In this document: positions 47,982 through 58,304 of the stretch, piece by piece
Layout: each line of letters begins with the position of its first letter
Position numbering within the stretch: the stretch's first letter is position 1
From: Diplonema japonicum
Taxonomy: Eukaryota; Euglenozoa; Diplonemea; Diplonemida; Diplonemidae
Assembly (NCBI GenBank): GCA_964019335.1
Contig: OZ025724.1
Coordinates: forward strand, 186,001 to 250,000
DNA: 64,000 nucleotides
Direction: 5' to 3'
The notes under the pieces: generated by a model
What the model saw: only the letters and a program-made list of their open reading frames with translations
What the model was told of the DNA's origin: nothing
Database searches by the model: none
Translations under genes and position numbers: made by a program

Positions 47982-49313
47982 CTAAGCTGCAATGCAGGAA
48001 GGGTTGCAGTCCCTGGGGCCCGTGGAGCCTGTCTTGTACTCACAAGGGACGTAGTTGTTCGGAGCAGCAGGTGAGGTGCTGCTGTGCTGGTGCCACCACT
48101 TGCTGACAGCATCACGCATTGAAACACCCCTTACTTTGAAACCCACATAATAATTGCTGTTCTGCGCCTCGCAGTGAGTGTGGCACGAGTGGATGAAGGC
48201 GCCGTTCCCGTTCTTGTTGTACGTGCCGGCAGACTGCATGTCCGCCTTGAAGTCGGTGATGTACTTGTTCATCGTCACCATCTGTGTCGAGTTGCAGTTG
48301 TCAGGGTTCTCTTGGCAGCTCTGCCACGGCCCGAGTGCATTGCAGTCACCGTTCCCTGTCGACGTCTGGTTGGGGAAGCCAGGCTCCAGCTCTGAGGTGT
48401 AGATACATTTTGTCTGCCACGAGTCGTACCCGGAGTTAAGTGCGAGAAAAGGAGCCTGGATGTGGGGGTAGGTGTACTGGGCGAAGTTGCACTTCCACTG
48501 CTCGTCCGCAGGGTACGCCGCGATGCACGCATCGTTCACGCCGTGCGTGCTGTTCGCAATTTGGAAGATGTTCTTCATCTGTGCCTCGTACACAGGCTGG
48601 CCGAGAATGTTCTGATGATTCAGGAAAAAGCCCGAGATCGATGCTGCCTTGAAGGCGTCCAGAGTAGGGACGTTCGTCTTCAGCCACTGGTGCACGTAGT
48701 CAGTGTGGAGGTAGGTGGCGAGCCCACCAGCCGAGCACCCTGTGAGGAAAACATCTTCAGCATCCTTGAGCCCCATTGGCATGAGGGACTCAAGTACAGC
48801 ATCGATGATGCGACGCCCACGGAAGTACAGAGGCTTCCCCTTCACAACGAGGGGTTCGTCACGGTTCCCCGTGAAGCTGTTCCCATCGCAGTAGGCAATG
48901 TACACTCTGTGGAAGTTGCAGAAGTCTGGGTTCACCGTGCAGTCACTGGACATGATGCCGCCTGCCCCGACAGAGGTGTGCCATCCCTTCGAGCTGCCGA
49001 GGGCGGTGCTTGATCTCCCGTAGCAGTCCATGTCGTCGTAGCACCACCCTCCTCCTTCGAAGTAGATCTCCCAGGAGTGTGCAGCGCTAGAATTGGTCGG
49101 CCCAGAGTAGTAGAACCCTGCGGGCGTTCCGTCCAAGCACACCGCTCCGTTGGCCACCTGGTCCTTCATCAGGTGCAACTGCATCGCGCCCTTCAAGTTG
49201 TCCCCGAACTCGATGCCGTTGAAGTCAGCATCGTAAACCCCAGCACCCTTCGATGCAGGGGCGTACTTTGCGGCACACACCACCGCGAAGCTGAGCAGAT
49301 ACCCTGCTTTCAT
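47982..49313 (-). CDS. pectin acetylesterase/Notum-family esterase, copy 4
   Basis: 443 residues, start MKAGYLLSFAVVCAAKYAPA (signal peptide), then SKGAGVYDADFNGIEFG. Motifs: FEGGGWCYDDMDCYGR, TGCSAGGLATY, NSGYDSWQTKC, SCHTHCEAQ. The signal peptide and most of the body are shared with copy 7. Secreted; same subfamily as copies 1, 7 and 8. Confidence 0.9.
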   Translation of the reverse strand: MKAGYLLSFAVVCAAKYAPASKGAGVYDADFNGIEFGDNLKGAMQLHLMKDQVANGAVCLDGTPAGFYYSGPTNSSAAHSWEIYFEGGGWCYDDMDCYGRSSTALGSSKGWHTSVGAGGIMSSDCTVNPDFCNFHRVYIAYCDGNSFTGNRDEPLVVKGKPLYFRGRRIIDAVLESLMPMGLKDAEDVFLTGCSAGGLATYLHTDYVHQWLKTNVPTLDAFKAASISGFFLNHQNILGQPVYEAQMKNIFQIANSTHGVNDACIAAYPADEQWKCNFAQYTYPHIQAPFLALNSGYDSWQTKCIYTSELEPGFPNQTSTGNGDCNALGPWQSCQENPDNCNSTQMVTMNKYITDFKADMQSAGTYNKNGNGAFIHSCHTHCEAQNSNYYVGFKVRGVSMRDAVSKWWHQHSSTSPAAPNNYVPCEYKTGSTGPRDCNPSCIAA

Positions 49314-49644
49314 TTATATTTCGTTGACCCTTTGATGTGAGTTATTAAAAAGAACTATTCAAGGTACGCACTAACATATCGGGAGGAAGAAAAGTGTGTT
49401 CGACAGGTAGAATACTATTTCTAAGGACCATAAGGCTAGCGGTAGGTTTGCGTTATCGCCCTCAAGTTGAGCCTGTGGTTCCCTGTCTGGTCAGGTAAGG
49501 TAAGTTTGCGTTATCGTCATGGAAATAGATGCTCTTTCGACATATTTTTCGATTGATAATCATCATGGAAATAGATAATCTTTCGACATTTTTCGATTGA
49601 TTTTTAACGTCAACCTGCAGTCCATGTGTATCGACGCAGGCTTC
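49314..49644. repeat. spacer with two short tandem repeats
   Basis: CATGGAAATAGAT-x-TCTTTCGACAT units at 49518-49557 and 49564-49601; GGTAGGTTTGCGTTATCG at 49441-49458 and again, one base changed, at 49499-49516. No gene seen. Confidence 0.6.
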
Positions 49645-51132
49645 TCAAGTACTGACGACGTCAACTATTTCTGATCCTATGGGCTGCACTTGAGTCTCGC
49701 TCGATGGCGGATACAGCAGCTTCTTCATTTTGATGGCAAAAGCAAGCCACCCAAGACAACTGACAAGAATGCAAACTTGTATTTTCCACCCTTTGGACTT
49801 ACTAACATTCATGGCAAAAACCGGGGACTCAGGTAGTTGCGGTAGTGGTAGTGGTACTGAAGCCCCAGGATGAAGACACGTGGGGTTGCAGGCCCGAGGG
49901 CCATCCCTCCCTGTGCTGTAAAGACAGGGTTCGTACGTGTTTTCAGATGAAGGTGCATTGTCACTGTGCCACCACTTGCTGACCGCATCCCGCATCGTCA
50001 CATTGCGCACCTTGAAGCCAATCCAATAAGGGTCAATGATGCCTTCAACATGTGTGTGGCACGAGTGGATGAAAGCGCCGTTCCCATTCTTCCTGTAAGT
50101 CTCAGGGGCCGTGAGGTCCGCCATGAAGTCGGTGATGTACTTGTTCATCCTGGCCATCTGTGTTGGGTTGCAGTTCTCAGGGTTCGCAACGCACGCCCCC
50201 CAGCCCCCGACTACGTTGCACATCCCGTTCAGGGTCGATGTCTGGTAGGGGAAGCCAGCCACTAGCTTAGAGCCCAGTACACACCCTGTCTGCCATTGAT
50301 CGTATGCTGAGTTGATCACCATCACAGGGGCCTCCAGATGGGGGTAGGTGTACTTTGCGAACATGCATTTCCAATGTTCCTCCTGTGGGTGTGCCGCGAT
50401 GCACGCATCGTTCATCCCATGGCTGCTGTTCGACATCTCGAAGATGTTCCGCATCTGCCTCTCGAACACAGGTTCCCCGAGAAGGTTGTCTTGGTTCAAG
50501 AAGATACCGGAGTAAGGAAGGACCTTGAACACTTTCAGGTTTGGTGCCCGCTCCTTCAGGAGGTTGTGGATGTGGTCTGCCTGAAGGATGGCCGCAAGGC
50601 CCCCAGCCGAGCCCCCCGAAAGGAGAACATTCTCGGCATTCTGCAGCCCGATCGTCTTCAAGGTGTCTAGCATTGCGTCGATGATGCGACGCCCACGGAA
50701 GTACAGAGGCTTGCCCTTCACAACGAGGGGTTTGTCACGGTCCCCCGTGAAGCTGTTCCCGTCGCAGTAAAGTATGTATACCATGTTGTACAGGCAGAAG
50801 TCAGGGTTCACTGTGCAGTTCGGGGATGTTAGGCCTGCACCGCCCCCGATCGCCATCGGCCTTCGGGAGGTGCTCCCGAACCTTGTCTGTGACCTCCCGT
50901 AGCAGTCCATGTCATCGTAGCACCACCCTCCTCCTTCGAAAGTGAGGTGCCAGTTGTGCGTATTTTCTTGGCTGTTCGTGTTCCAGTAGTAGAATCCTGC
51001 AGGCGACCCATCCAGGCATACTGCTCCTTCAGCTACCTTGTCTTGCATCAGGTGCAGCTGCATGGAATAAGGTCGCCCTTCTTTAGCCAAGAGCATAATA
51101 ATGACGAGCCGGATGGTGCTCGTGGATGTCAT
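49645..51132 (-). CDS. pectin acetylesterase/Notum-family esterase, copy 5, with C-terminal membrane anchor
   Basis: 495 residues from ATG 51132 (MTSTSTIRLVIIMLLAKEG, signal-like); the in-frame Met at 51204 is less likely because copy 6 aligns from the internal Met. Motifs: FEGGGWCYDDMDCYGR, SGGSAGGLAA, INSAYDQWQTGC, SCHTHVEG. After the catalytic body a linker leads to a hydrophobic helix (VCILVSCLGWLAFAI) and a short basic tail, so the enzyme is probably membrane-tethered. The middle of the protein is identical to copy 6. Confidence 0.88.
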   Translation of the reverse strand: MTSTSTIRLVIIMLLAKEGRPYSMQLHLMQDKVAEGAVCLDGSPAGFYYWNTNSQENTHNWHLTFEGGGWCYDDMDCYGRSQTRFGSTSRRPMAIGGGAGLTSPNCTVNPDFCLYNMVYILYCDGNSFTGDRDKPLVVKGKPLYFRGRRIIDAMLDTLKTIGLQNAENVLLSGGSAGGLAAILQADHIHNLLKERAPNLKVFKVLPYSGIFLNQDNLLGEPVFERQMRNIFEMSNSSHGMNDACIAAHPQEEHWKCMFAKYTYPHLEAPVMVINSAYDQWQTGCVLGSKLVAGFPYQTSTLNGMCNVVGGWGACVANPENCNPTQMARMNKYITDFMADLTAPETYRKNGNGAFIHSCHTHVEGIIDPYWIGFKVRNVTMRDAVSKWWHSDNAPSSENTYEPCLYSTGRDGPRACNPTCLHPGASVPLPLPQLPESPVFAMNVSKSKGWKIQVCILVSCLGWLAFAIKMKKLLYPPSSETQVQPIGSEIVDVVST

Positions 51133-51382
51133 GTGTTTGGGTAAATACCTAATTAAGTTATCACCTCTCGCGTTCCTGAACAGAAGAAATCCAAAAGAAA
51201 ACAAAAGGCAAACCCAGATACCCGCTGAGCGTTGAAAACACTCACATGTGCTCGATAAGTAAGCTTTTTAAGAGTAAACTAAACGGGAAGAATGAAAAAA
51301 ACTCAAATTAACATGCCACAAAAAACAAGAAAACTAAACACGAGCTGAGTGCGCGTGTAGAGGCGAAGCGGACTCAATCCTT

Positions 51383-52810
51383 TTAGGAGAACACCGAATA
51401 GGTCGAAGAAGCGTCGTTACCATTTTTGAATTTCTGCCCAATTTGGGAGTTCATGCAGTACACAAGAAGCCCAAATACGGCAAATAGAACAATTCTCTTC
51501 AGCACATCACCATAACTACCATTCACGACAACCGGGGAATCCGGTACTGAAGCCCCAGGATGAAGACACGTGGGGTTGCAGGCCCGAGGGCCATCCCTCC
51601 CTGTGATGTAAAGACAGGGTTCGTACGTGTTTTCAGATGAAGGTGCATTGTCACTGTGCCACCACTTGCTGACCGCATCCCGCATCGCCACATTGCGCAC
51701 CTTGAAGCCAATCCAATCAGGGTCAATGATACCCTCCATATGTGTGTGGCACGAGTGGATGAAAGCGCCGTTCCCATTCTTCCTGTAAGTCTCAGGGGCC
51801 GTGAGGTCCGCCATGAAGTCGGTGATGTACTTGTTCATCCTGGCCATCTGTGTTGGGTTGCAGTTCTCAGGGTTCGCAACGCACGCCCCCCAGCCCCCGA
51901 CTACGTTGCACATCCCGTTCAGGGTCGATGTCTGGTAGGGGAAGCCAGCCACTAGCTTAGAGCCCAGTACACACCCTGTCTGCCATTGATCGTATGCTGA
52001 GTTGATCACCATCACAGGGGCCTCCAGATGGGGGTAGGTGTACTTTGCGAACATGCATTTCCAATGTTCCTCCTGTGGGTGTGCCGCGATGCACGCATCG
52101 TTCATCCCATGGCTGCTGTTCGACATCTCGAAGATGTTCCGCATCTGCCTCTCGAACACAGGTTCCCCGAGAAGGTTGTCTTGGTTCAAGAAGATACCGG
52201 AGTAAGGAAGGACCTTGAACACTTTCAGGTTTGGTGCCCGCTCCTTCAGGAGGTTGTGGATGTGGTCTGCCTGAAGGATGGCCGCAAGGCCCCCAGCCGA
52301 GCCCCCCGAAAGGAGAACATTCTCGGCATTCTGCAGCCCGATCGTCTTCAAGGTGTCTAGCATTGCGTCGATGATGCGACGCCCACGGAAGTACAGAGGC
52401 TTACCCTTCACGTAGAGGGGTTCGTCACGGTCCCCCGTGAAGCTGTTCCCGTCGCAGTAAAGTATGTATACCATGTTGTACAGGCAGAAGTCAGGGTTCA
52501 CTGTGCAGTTCGGGGATGCTACACCCCCTAGCGTCATCGGCTTTCGAGAGGCGCTCCCGAACGTTGTCTGTGACCTCCCGTAGCAGTCCATGTCATCGTA
52601 GCACCACCCTCCTCCTTCGAAAGTGAGGTGCCAGTTGTGCTTGTTCTTTTGGCTGTTCGTGTTCCAGTAGTAGAATCCTGCAGGCGACCCATCCAGGCAT
52701 ACTGCTCCTTCAACAACCTTGTCCTCCATCAGGTGCAGCTGCATGTAAGGCTGTCCTTCTTTAGCCAAGAGCATTATAATGATGAGCCGGATGGTGCTCG
52801 GGGGTGACAT
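51383..52810 (-). CDS. pectin acetylesterase/Notum-family esterase, copy 6, with C-terminal membrane anchor
   Basis: 475 residues from ATG 52810 (MSPPSTIRLIIIMLLAKEG). The same enzyme motifs as copy 5, with a long identical block from the IIDAMLDTLKTIG region to SCHTH. The ends differ: the anchor here is IVLFAVFGLLVYCM followed by NSQIGQKFKNGND. The pattern of identical centre and diverged ends suggests gene conversion between copies 5 and 6. Confidence 0.88.
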   Translation of the reverse strand: MSPPSTIRLIIIMLLAKEGQPYMQLHLMEDKVVEGAVCLDGSPAGFYYWNTNSQKNKHNWHLTFEGGGWCYDDMDCYGRSQTTFGSASRKPMTLGGVASPNCTVNPDFCLYNMVYILYCDGNSFTGDRDEPLYVKGKPLYFRGRRIIDAMLDTLKTIGLQNAENVLLSGGSAGGLAAILQADHIHNLLKERAPNLKVFKVLPYSGIFLNQDNLLGEPVFERQMRNIFEMSNSSHGMNDACIAAHPQEEHWKCMFAKYTYPHLEAPVMVINSAYDQWQTGCVLGSKLVAGFPYQTSTLNGMCNVVGGWGACVANPENCNPTQMARMNKYITDFMADLTAPETYRKNGNGAFIHSCHTHMEGIIDPDWIGFKVRNVAMRDAVSKWWHSDNAPSSENTYEPCLYITGRDGPRACNPTCLHPGASVPDSPVVVNGSYGDVLKRIVLFAVFGLLVYCMNSQIGQKFKNGNDASSTYSVFS

Positions 52811-52871
52811 GGTGTAAAATCCCTTTAGGGATAAGTTTAAGTTCCCTTGAAGACTCTGCAAATGCAGTTAA

Positions 52872-54576
52872 CCCCTAAAGGCCCGCGCGGACGTTTTTGT
52901 CCTTATTTCAAAATTTGCTTTTTCGCTAAGTACTTTTTTTTGAACACGGCCCCTGGACTTCAAAATATGGCATTGTTGCGCGGTTTATTTTGTCTTGGAA
53001 CTACATTTTGCGTTAAAAATTTTGTTTTAATTGAAACCGGCAGGGTTGGCTTAAAATGAAATCAGATGGTCAAAATAGCAGCGAAAACGTGAGTCTCCCC
53101 CGACTGGTCAGATAAAGAAGAAAAAGACGATGAGGCGGTCAAAGAGGGGCCGGAAACGATGCTTAGGTGGGAGAAATACTCCCAAAGGCCCAAAACATAT
53201 CATTTCCGTGAAAAGGTGGGCTTAGGACACCTCTAGGTGAAGCGGCCAATGAGGAGAATGTTTTAAATCTTTTTTTTTGCACACGCGGTACTTGCTAGCT
53301 TATAGTTTCTTCCACGAACGGTCGTTTCGATTCAAAAAAACAGCGGAATCTGGATCCTTCCATCCCAGAGTACAAAATTTAGCTTGGGTTGGTCCTGTTA
53401 ATGGGTTTACGCTCGGCACCGAACATGAAGAGCTACTGGACAACAAATTCTACTTTAACCATCCCGGTTTTTAAGAAAATGAGCAAACCGATTCCGTTGA
53501 CATACAGCGCTACCTCACCTTTGACAACCTGGAAAACAATTGGAAGGCCTGAAACTGCACCTCATGCGCAGGTTTCTTGACATCATTGTCAACCGGTGTA
53601 GGACTGTGCGGACCCCTGGCAAGTGGTTGTCTGTTGACGACAGTGTTATCCCGACAACAACAAAAGTCATGGCACCACGAAAAAGCAACTCGGTGGGCAT
53701 CAAGGTAATCGCTACATGCGACCCAACACAGGACCTAGTCATGCGTGCTGTCGACTCCTAAGGGTTTGCTGTCGACCCCTGACCGGCAAGACCAGCTCCG
53801 GGGGACTGGAGATCGGCATATGAAAACCCGGAAGTGGACCATGGTCGTTTTTTATTGGGTCCTGAAAGCTGTGTTGCCAACTCCTCCATAATCTGGAAGA
53901 AGAGCAGGGAATGTGGCAAAAATTATGGCTTCCCGAGCTTCAAAGAAGAACTTGTTGACAAGCTTCTCGCCCATGCCCCAAAAACCGATAGCACACACCC
54001 CCGACAACACCGTCACCGACCCCCAAGCGCAAACACGCTAGCAATGAGGATTCCCTCACTCAGAAATACCCAAAACGTCTCGATTTGACCCTAAATCACA
54101 CCTCCGAGACCATGATGAACGGAACGAAGGTGGTGCTCTGTGCTGTTCCTGGGTGCGGGAAGAAGGTGCAAACGTGGTGCCCCTGTTGCAAAACCCCCTT
54201 ATGCAAAACGTGTTTTTTACCCTTGCATGCTACAAGTTGCTTTTTTCATCCCACAGCCCCAAAAAGTCTCCAGACTGACCTCAATCCTAGAGTTCAGGGC
54301 ACCAAATAGGGCTGAATGCTCCCCTATTTAGCCCAGCCATAACTCCACGGACCCCCCACGACATGACCCCCCAAAATCGGACATAAAAAGTACCCCCTCA
54401 ACCCCCCTCTTACACACATAGTTAAGTGTTCTCATCTGAATCTGGCACCTGGAATTGAAAATTTTAGTGCCGTTTACCCTTTCCTTGCACCTTCCCATGG
54501 TTGTCTGCCCTTTTTTTGAGTATTCAAAGCAACAACGAAAATGGGGTACCGTAGATAGGCTCCGGGCCTTTAGGGG
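52872..54576 (+). mobile_element. decayed piggyBac-type DNA transposon with TIRs
   Basis: The left end at 52872 reads CCCCTAAAGGCCCG directly after TTAA; the right end 54563-54576 is its reverse complement, followed by TTAT. TTAA targets and CCC-starting TIRs are piggyBac hallmarks. Inside on plus, frames broken by shifts and stops carry piggyBac-like blocks: KWLSVDDSVIPTTTK and KVIATCD (53540-53761), SFKEELVDKLL (about 53930), and a C-terminal Cys-rich finger CGKKVQTWCPCCKTPLCKTC (54150-54240). At 1.7 kb it is shorter than intact elements. The transposase is dead. Confidence 0.8.
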
Positions 54577-54836
54577 TTATCGAAGTTATAAAAGAAGCAG
54601 AAAATACCACGCAAAACCTCGCGTTAGCCCAAGACACACGTTAAGAAGGATACGCTATGTCAGCTGAACAAACACAACACAAAGGTGATGCCCACGAGAC
54701 CTAGCGGGATATACTTTCTGCCTTCACCATCTGCTGGTGGCGGCAGCAGATAAGGGACAGCAAATGTTTTGGAAGTGGGCAGTAACCTCCTCTTTCAACA
54801 ACTGGCATCTTGCCAAAGAAATGCTTTGTAGCACCT
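54577..54836. other. short spacer between piggyBac relic and esterase copy 7
   Basis: Unremarkable mixed-composition DNA; no gene or clear motif seen. Confidence 0.5.
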
Positions 54837-56162
54837 TTAAAGAAGGCATGTCGGATTGCAGTCCCTGGGGCCCGTGGAGCCTGTCTTGTACTCACAAGGG
54901 ACGTAGTTGTTCGGAGCAGCAGGTGAGGTGCTGCTGTGCTGGTGCCACCACTTGCTGAAGGCATCTCGAATGGTCACACCCCTCACCTTAAAAGTCATCC
55001 ACTGGTGGTCGTTAGTCCCCTCGCAGTGAGTGTGGCACGAGTGGATGAAGGCGCCGTTCCCGTTCTTGTTGTACGTGCCGGCAGACTGCATGTCCGCCTT
55101 GAAGTCGGTGATGTACTTGTTCATTGTCACCATCTGTGTCGAGTTGCAGTTGTCAGGGTTCTCTTGGCAGCTCTGCCACGGCCCGAGTGCATTGCAGTCA
55201 CCGTTCCCTGTCGACGTCTGGTTGGGGAAGCCAGGCTCCAGCTCTGAGGTGTAGATACATTCTGTCTGCCACGAGTCGTACCCGGAGTTAATTGCGAGGA
55301 AAGGAGCCTGGATGTGGGGGTAGGTGTACTGGGCGAAGTTGCACTTCCACTGCTCGTCCGCAGGGTACGCCGCGATGCACGCATCGTTCACGCCGTGCGT
55401 GCTGTTCGCCACGTGAAAGATGTTCTTCATCTGTGCCTCGTACACAGGCTGGCCGAGAATGTTCTGATGATTCAGGAAAAAGCCCGAAACCGATGCTGCC
55501 TTGAACGTGTTTAGAGTAGGGACGTTCGTCTTCAGCCACTGGTGCACGTAGTCAGTGTGGAGGTAGGTGGCGAGCCCACCAGCCGAGCACCCTGTGAGGA
55601 GGACTTCCGTGGCGTTCACCAGTCCCAAGGGCATGAGGGACTCAAGTACAGCATCGATGATGCGACGCCCACGGAAGTACAGAGGCTTCCCCTTCACAAC
55701 GAGGGGTTCGTCACGGTTCCCCGTGAAGCTGTTCCCGTCGCAGTAGGCAATGTACACTCTGTTGAAGTTGCAGAAGTCTGGGTTCACCGTGCAGTTGAAG
55801 GACATGGGCCCTCCAGTTCCAGCAGCGTGGGGCCACTTCTTCGAGCTGCCGAGGGCGGTGCTTGACCTCCCGTAGCAGTCCATGTCGTCGTAGCACCACC
55901 CTCCTCCTTCGAAGTAGATCTGCCAGTGCTTTTTATTTGCGGTGTTGCCTGGTGCGAGGTAGAACCCTGCGGGGGTCCCGTCCAGACATACTGCTCCATC
56001 TGCAACTTTGTCGTTCATCAAGTGAAGGTACATCGCTCCATCGAAGTTGTCTCCAAACTGCGTATTCTCGAAATCCCTGTCGAAAAACCCAGCACCCTTC
56101 GATGCAGGGGCGTACTTTGCGGCACACACCACCGCGAAGCTGAGCAGATACCCTGCTTTCAT
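54837..56162 (-). CDS. pectin acetylesterase/Notum-family esterase, copy 7
   Basis: 441 residues from ATG 56162. The first 26 residues (MKAGYLLSFAVVCAAKYAPA plus SKGAG) equal copy 4; the upstream in-frame Met reads through homopolymers and is rejected. Motifs: FEGGGWCYDDMDCYGR, TGCSAGGLATY, NSGYDSWQTEC, SCHTHCEGT. The body from the Ser loop to the His motif is nearly the same as in copy 4. Secreted. Confidence 0.9.
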   Translation of the reverse strand: MKAGYLLSFAVVCAAKYAPASKGAGFFDRDFENTQFGDNFDGAMYLHLMNDKVADGAVCLDGTPAGFYLAPGNTANKKHWQIYFEGGGWCYDDMDCYGRSSTALGSSKKWPHAAGTGGPMSFNCTVNPDFCNFNRVYIAYCDGNSFTGNRDEPLVVKGKPLYFRGRRIIDAVLESLMPLGLVNATEVLLTGCSAGGLATYLHTDYVHQWLKTNVPTLNTFKAASVSGFFLNHQNILGQPVYEAQMKNIFHVANSTHGVNDACIAAYPADEQWKCNFAQYTYPHIQAPFLAINSGYDSWQTECIYTSELEPGFPNQTSTGNGDCNALGPWQSCQENPDNCNSTQMVTMNKYITDFKADMQSAGTYNKNGNGAFIHSCHTHCEGTNDHQWMTFKVRGVTIRDAFSKWWHQHSSTSPAAPNNYVPCEYKTGSTGPRDCNPTCLL

Positions 56163-56314
56163 ATTCTTATTTTTATTTCTTTTTTGTTTTTGTTTCGTTT
56201 TGTTCCCCGTATTACCTGTTTCTCTGTTTACACCTTTTTTTTCATTTTCTTTTAAAAAAGAATAAACATAAAAAAAAAAAAAGAACTTAGATCTTTCCCT
56301 TAATCTTGAGATTG

Positions 56315-56347
<33 letters not shown>

Positions 56348-56960
56348 AAAAAGAAAGTGACAAATCTTTTTACCATTTTTCTACGTTTCTTTTTTTTTTT
56401 TTTTTTTTTTTTATAAAGCGTTGTTATTGCTATATTTCTTTTTAAAGGAAACGGGTTTTTTTTATTTTTTATTTTTTGAAGGATCTCAATAAAAAAGTTG
56501 CCTTTGTAGTGGGGGATTGCGGTATGTGACACCCACCGACACCCTGTGAAGATTCGCCAATCACAGCCACCTCACCAGGGGGGAGGGAGGGCTCAATTTG
56601 AAATCGGTGTGAAGCCCATTCTCAATTGCCACGCTAAAAAGGCTGTCGCATCGTTGAAGTACAAAGCAACGAGCGAGAACGGTCTTAAGATTAGAAATGC
56701 GGCATTGAAGGGGGGGGGGGGGGGGGGGGGAACAAAGAAAGAAAGAAAATCTCACGTTGGTGGGTAAGAAAAAGAAAATACACGCAACACAAAAAAGAGG
56801 TTTCGTTTATAAAAAAATGGACAGAAAAGTGTCCAAAAAAACAAAAAAAAAAAAAAAAGAGTTTCATTCAGCATCAGTAAGGGGGATACACTGCACACTT
56901 GGGGGGGAGGGGGGATTTTGGAAAACGAAAAAACAAAACGTTAGTGATCAGAGAGTCCTC
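56163..56960. other. spacer upstream of esterase copy 7
   Basis: A/T homopolymers, a G-run near 56710-56730 and G/A-rich stretches; no gene seen. Confidence 0.6.
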
Positions 56961-58304
56961 TCAGTTTCCAGGGTTCAGGCATGTCGGATTGCAGTCCCTG
57001 GGGCCTGTAGTGCCTGTCTTATAGTCACAGGGCGAGTAGTTGTTCCCTGAAGCGGGTGCTGTAACCGGTCCGTTCCACCAGGTGCTGACAGCCTCTTGCA
57101 TAGTGATGCCCCTCACTGTGAAGCCTGACCACAGATTGCTGCTCTGCGCCTCGCAGTGAGTGTGGCACGAGTGGATGAAGGCGCCGTTCCCGTTCTTGTT
57201 GTACGTGCCGGCAGACTGCATGTCCGCCTTGAAGTCGGTGATGTACTTGTTCATCGTCACCATCTGTGTCGAGTTGCAGTTGTCAGGGTTGCCCACGCAG
57301 TTCTGCCACGGCGACACTGCATTGCATTGTCCGTTCCAGGTGACTGTCTGGTTGGGGAAACCGGGCACCAGCTTCGCAGCGTAAATGCAGCCCGTCTGCC
57401 ACGAGTCGTACCCGGAGTTCAGGGCGAAGAAAGGAGCCTGGATGTGGGGGTAGGTGTACTGGGCGAAGTTGCACTTCCACTGCTCGTCCGCAGGGTACGC
57501 CGCGATGCACGCATCGTTCACGCCGTGCGTGCTGTTCGCAATTTGGAAGATGTTCTTCATCTGTGCCTCGTACACAGGCTGGCCGACCAAGTTGTTGTGG
57601 TCCAAGAAAAATCCCGAGATCGATGCTGCCTTGAACACCTTAAGGGGAGGGACGTTCGTCTTCAGCCACTGGTGCACGTAGTCAGTGTGGAGGTAGGTGG
57701 CGAGCCCACCAGCCGAGCACCCTGTGAGGAGAACATTCTCGGCGTTCCAAAGCCCCATGGGTATGAGGGTCTGAAGCACAGCATCGATGATGCGACGCCC
57801 ACGGAAGTACAGAGGCTTACCCTTCACAACGAGGGGTTCGTCACGGTTCCCCGTGAAGCTGTTCCCGTCGCAGTAGGTAAGAAACACACGGTTGAAGTTG
57901 CAGAAGTCGGGGTTGATGGCGCAGTTGTCCGACATGATACCCCCGACGCCCATGGTCGAAGCCCAGTGGGTGGAGCTCCCCAGTCCGGTGCTTGACCTCC
58001 CGTAGCAGTCCATGTCGTCGTAGCACCACCCTCCTCCTTCGAAGTAGATCTGCCAGTTGTTTCTGTCTTTAACGTCAGCCGCTGGGGAGAAGTAGAACCC
58101 TGCGGGCGACCCGTCCAAGCACACCGCACCTTGGGCCACCTTGTCCTCCATCAGGTGCAAGTCCATGGTCAGCCCGAGGCCTTTCTTATCACCGAACTTC
58201 ACGCCCTTGAAGTCCATGTCAAAGTTCCCCGCACCCTTCCAGCTTGGCGCATGCTCGGAGTTAGCCAGCACAGCGATGCCAAGCAGCAGTGTTGCCTTCA
58301 TCAT
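56961..58304 (-). CDS. pectin acetylesterase/Notum-family esterase, copy 8
   Basis: 447 residues from ATG 58304 (MMKATLLLGIAVLANSEHAP, signal peptide). It carries the WKGAGNFDMDFKGVKFG leader segment, FEGGGWCYDDMDCYGR, TGCSAGGLATY, NSGYDSWQTGC and SCHTHCEAQ. Same subfamily as copies 1, 4 and 7. First in the array in transcription order. Secreted. Confidence 0.9.
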   Translation of the reverse strand: MMKATLLLGIAVLANSEHAPSWKGAGNFDMDFKGVKFGDKKGLGLTMDLHLMEDKVAQGAVCLDGSPAGFYFSPAADVKDRNNWQIYFEGGGWCYDDMDCYGRSSTGLGSSTHWASTMGVGGIMSDNCAINPDFCNFNRVFLTYCDGNSFTGNRDEPLVVKGKPLYFRGRRIIDAVLQTLIPMGLWNAENVLLTGCSAGGLATYLHTDYVHQWLKTNVPPLKVFKAASISGFFLDHNNLVGQPVYEAQMKNIFQIANSTHGVNDACIAAYPADEQWKCNFAQYTYPHIQAPFFALNSGYDSWQTGCIYAAKLVPGFPNQTVTWNGQCNAVSPWQNCVGNPDNCNSTQMVTMNKYITDFKADMQSAGTYNKNGNGAFIHSCHTHCEAQSSNLWSGFTVRGITMQEAVSTWWNGPVTAPASGNNYSPCDYKTGTTGPRDCNPTCLNPGN

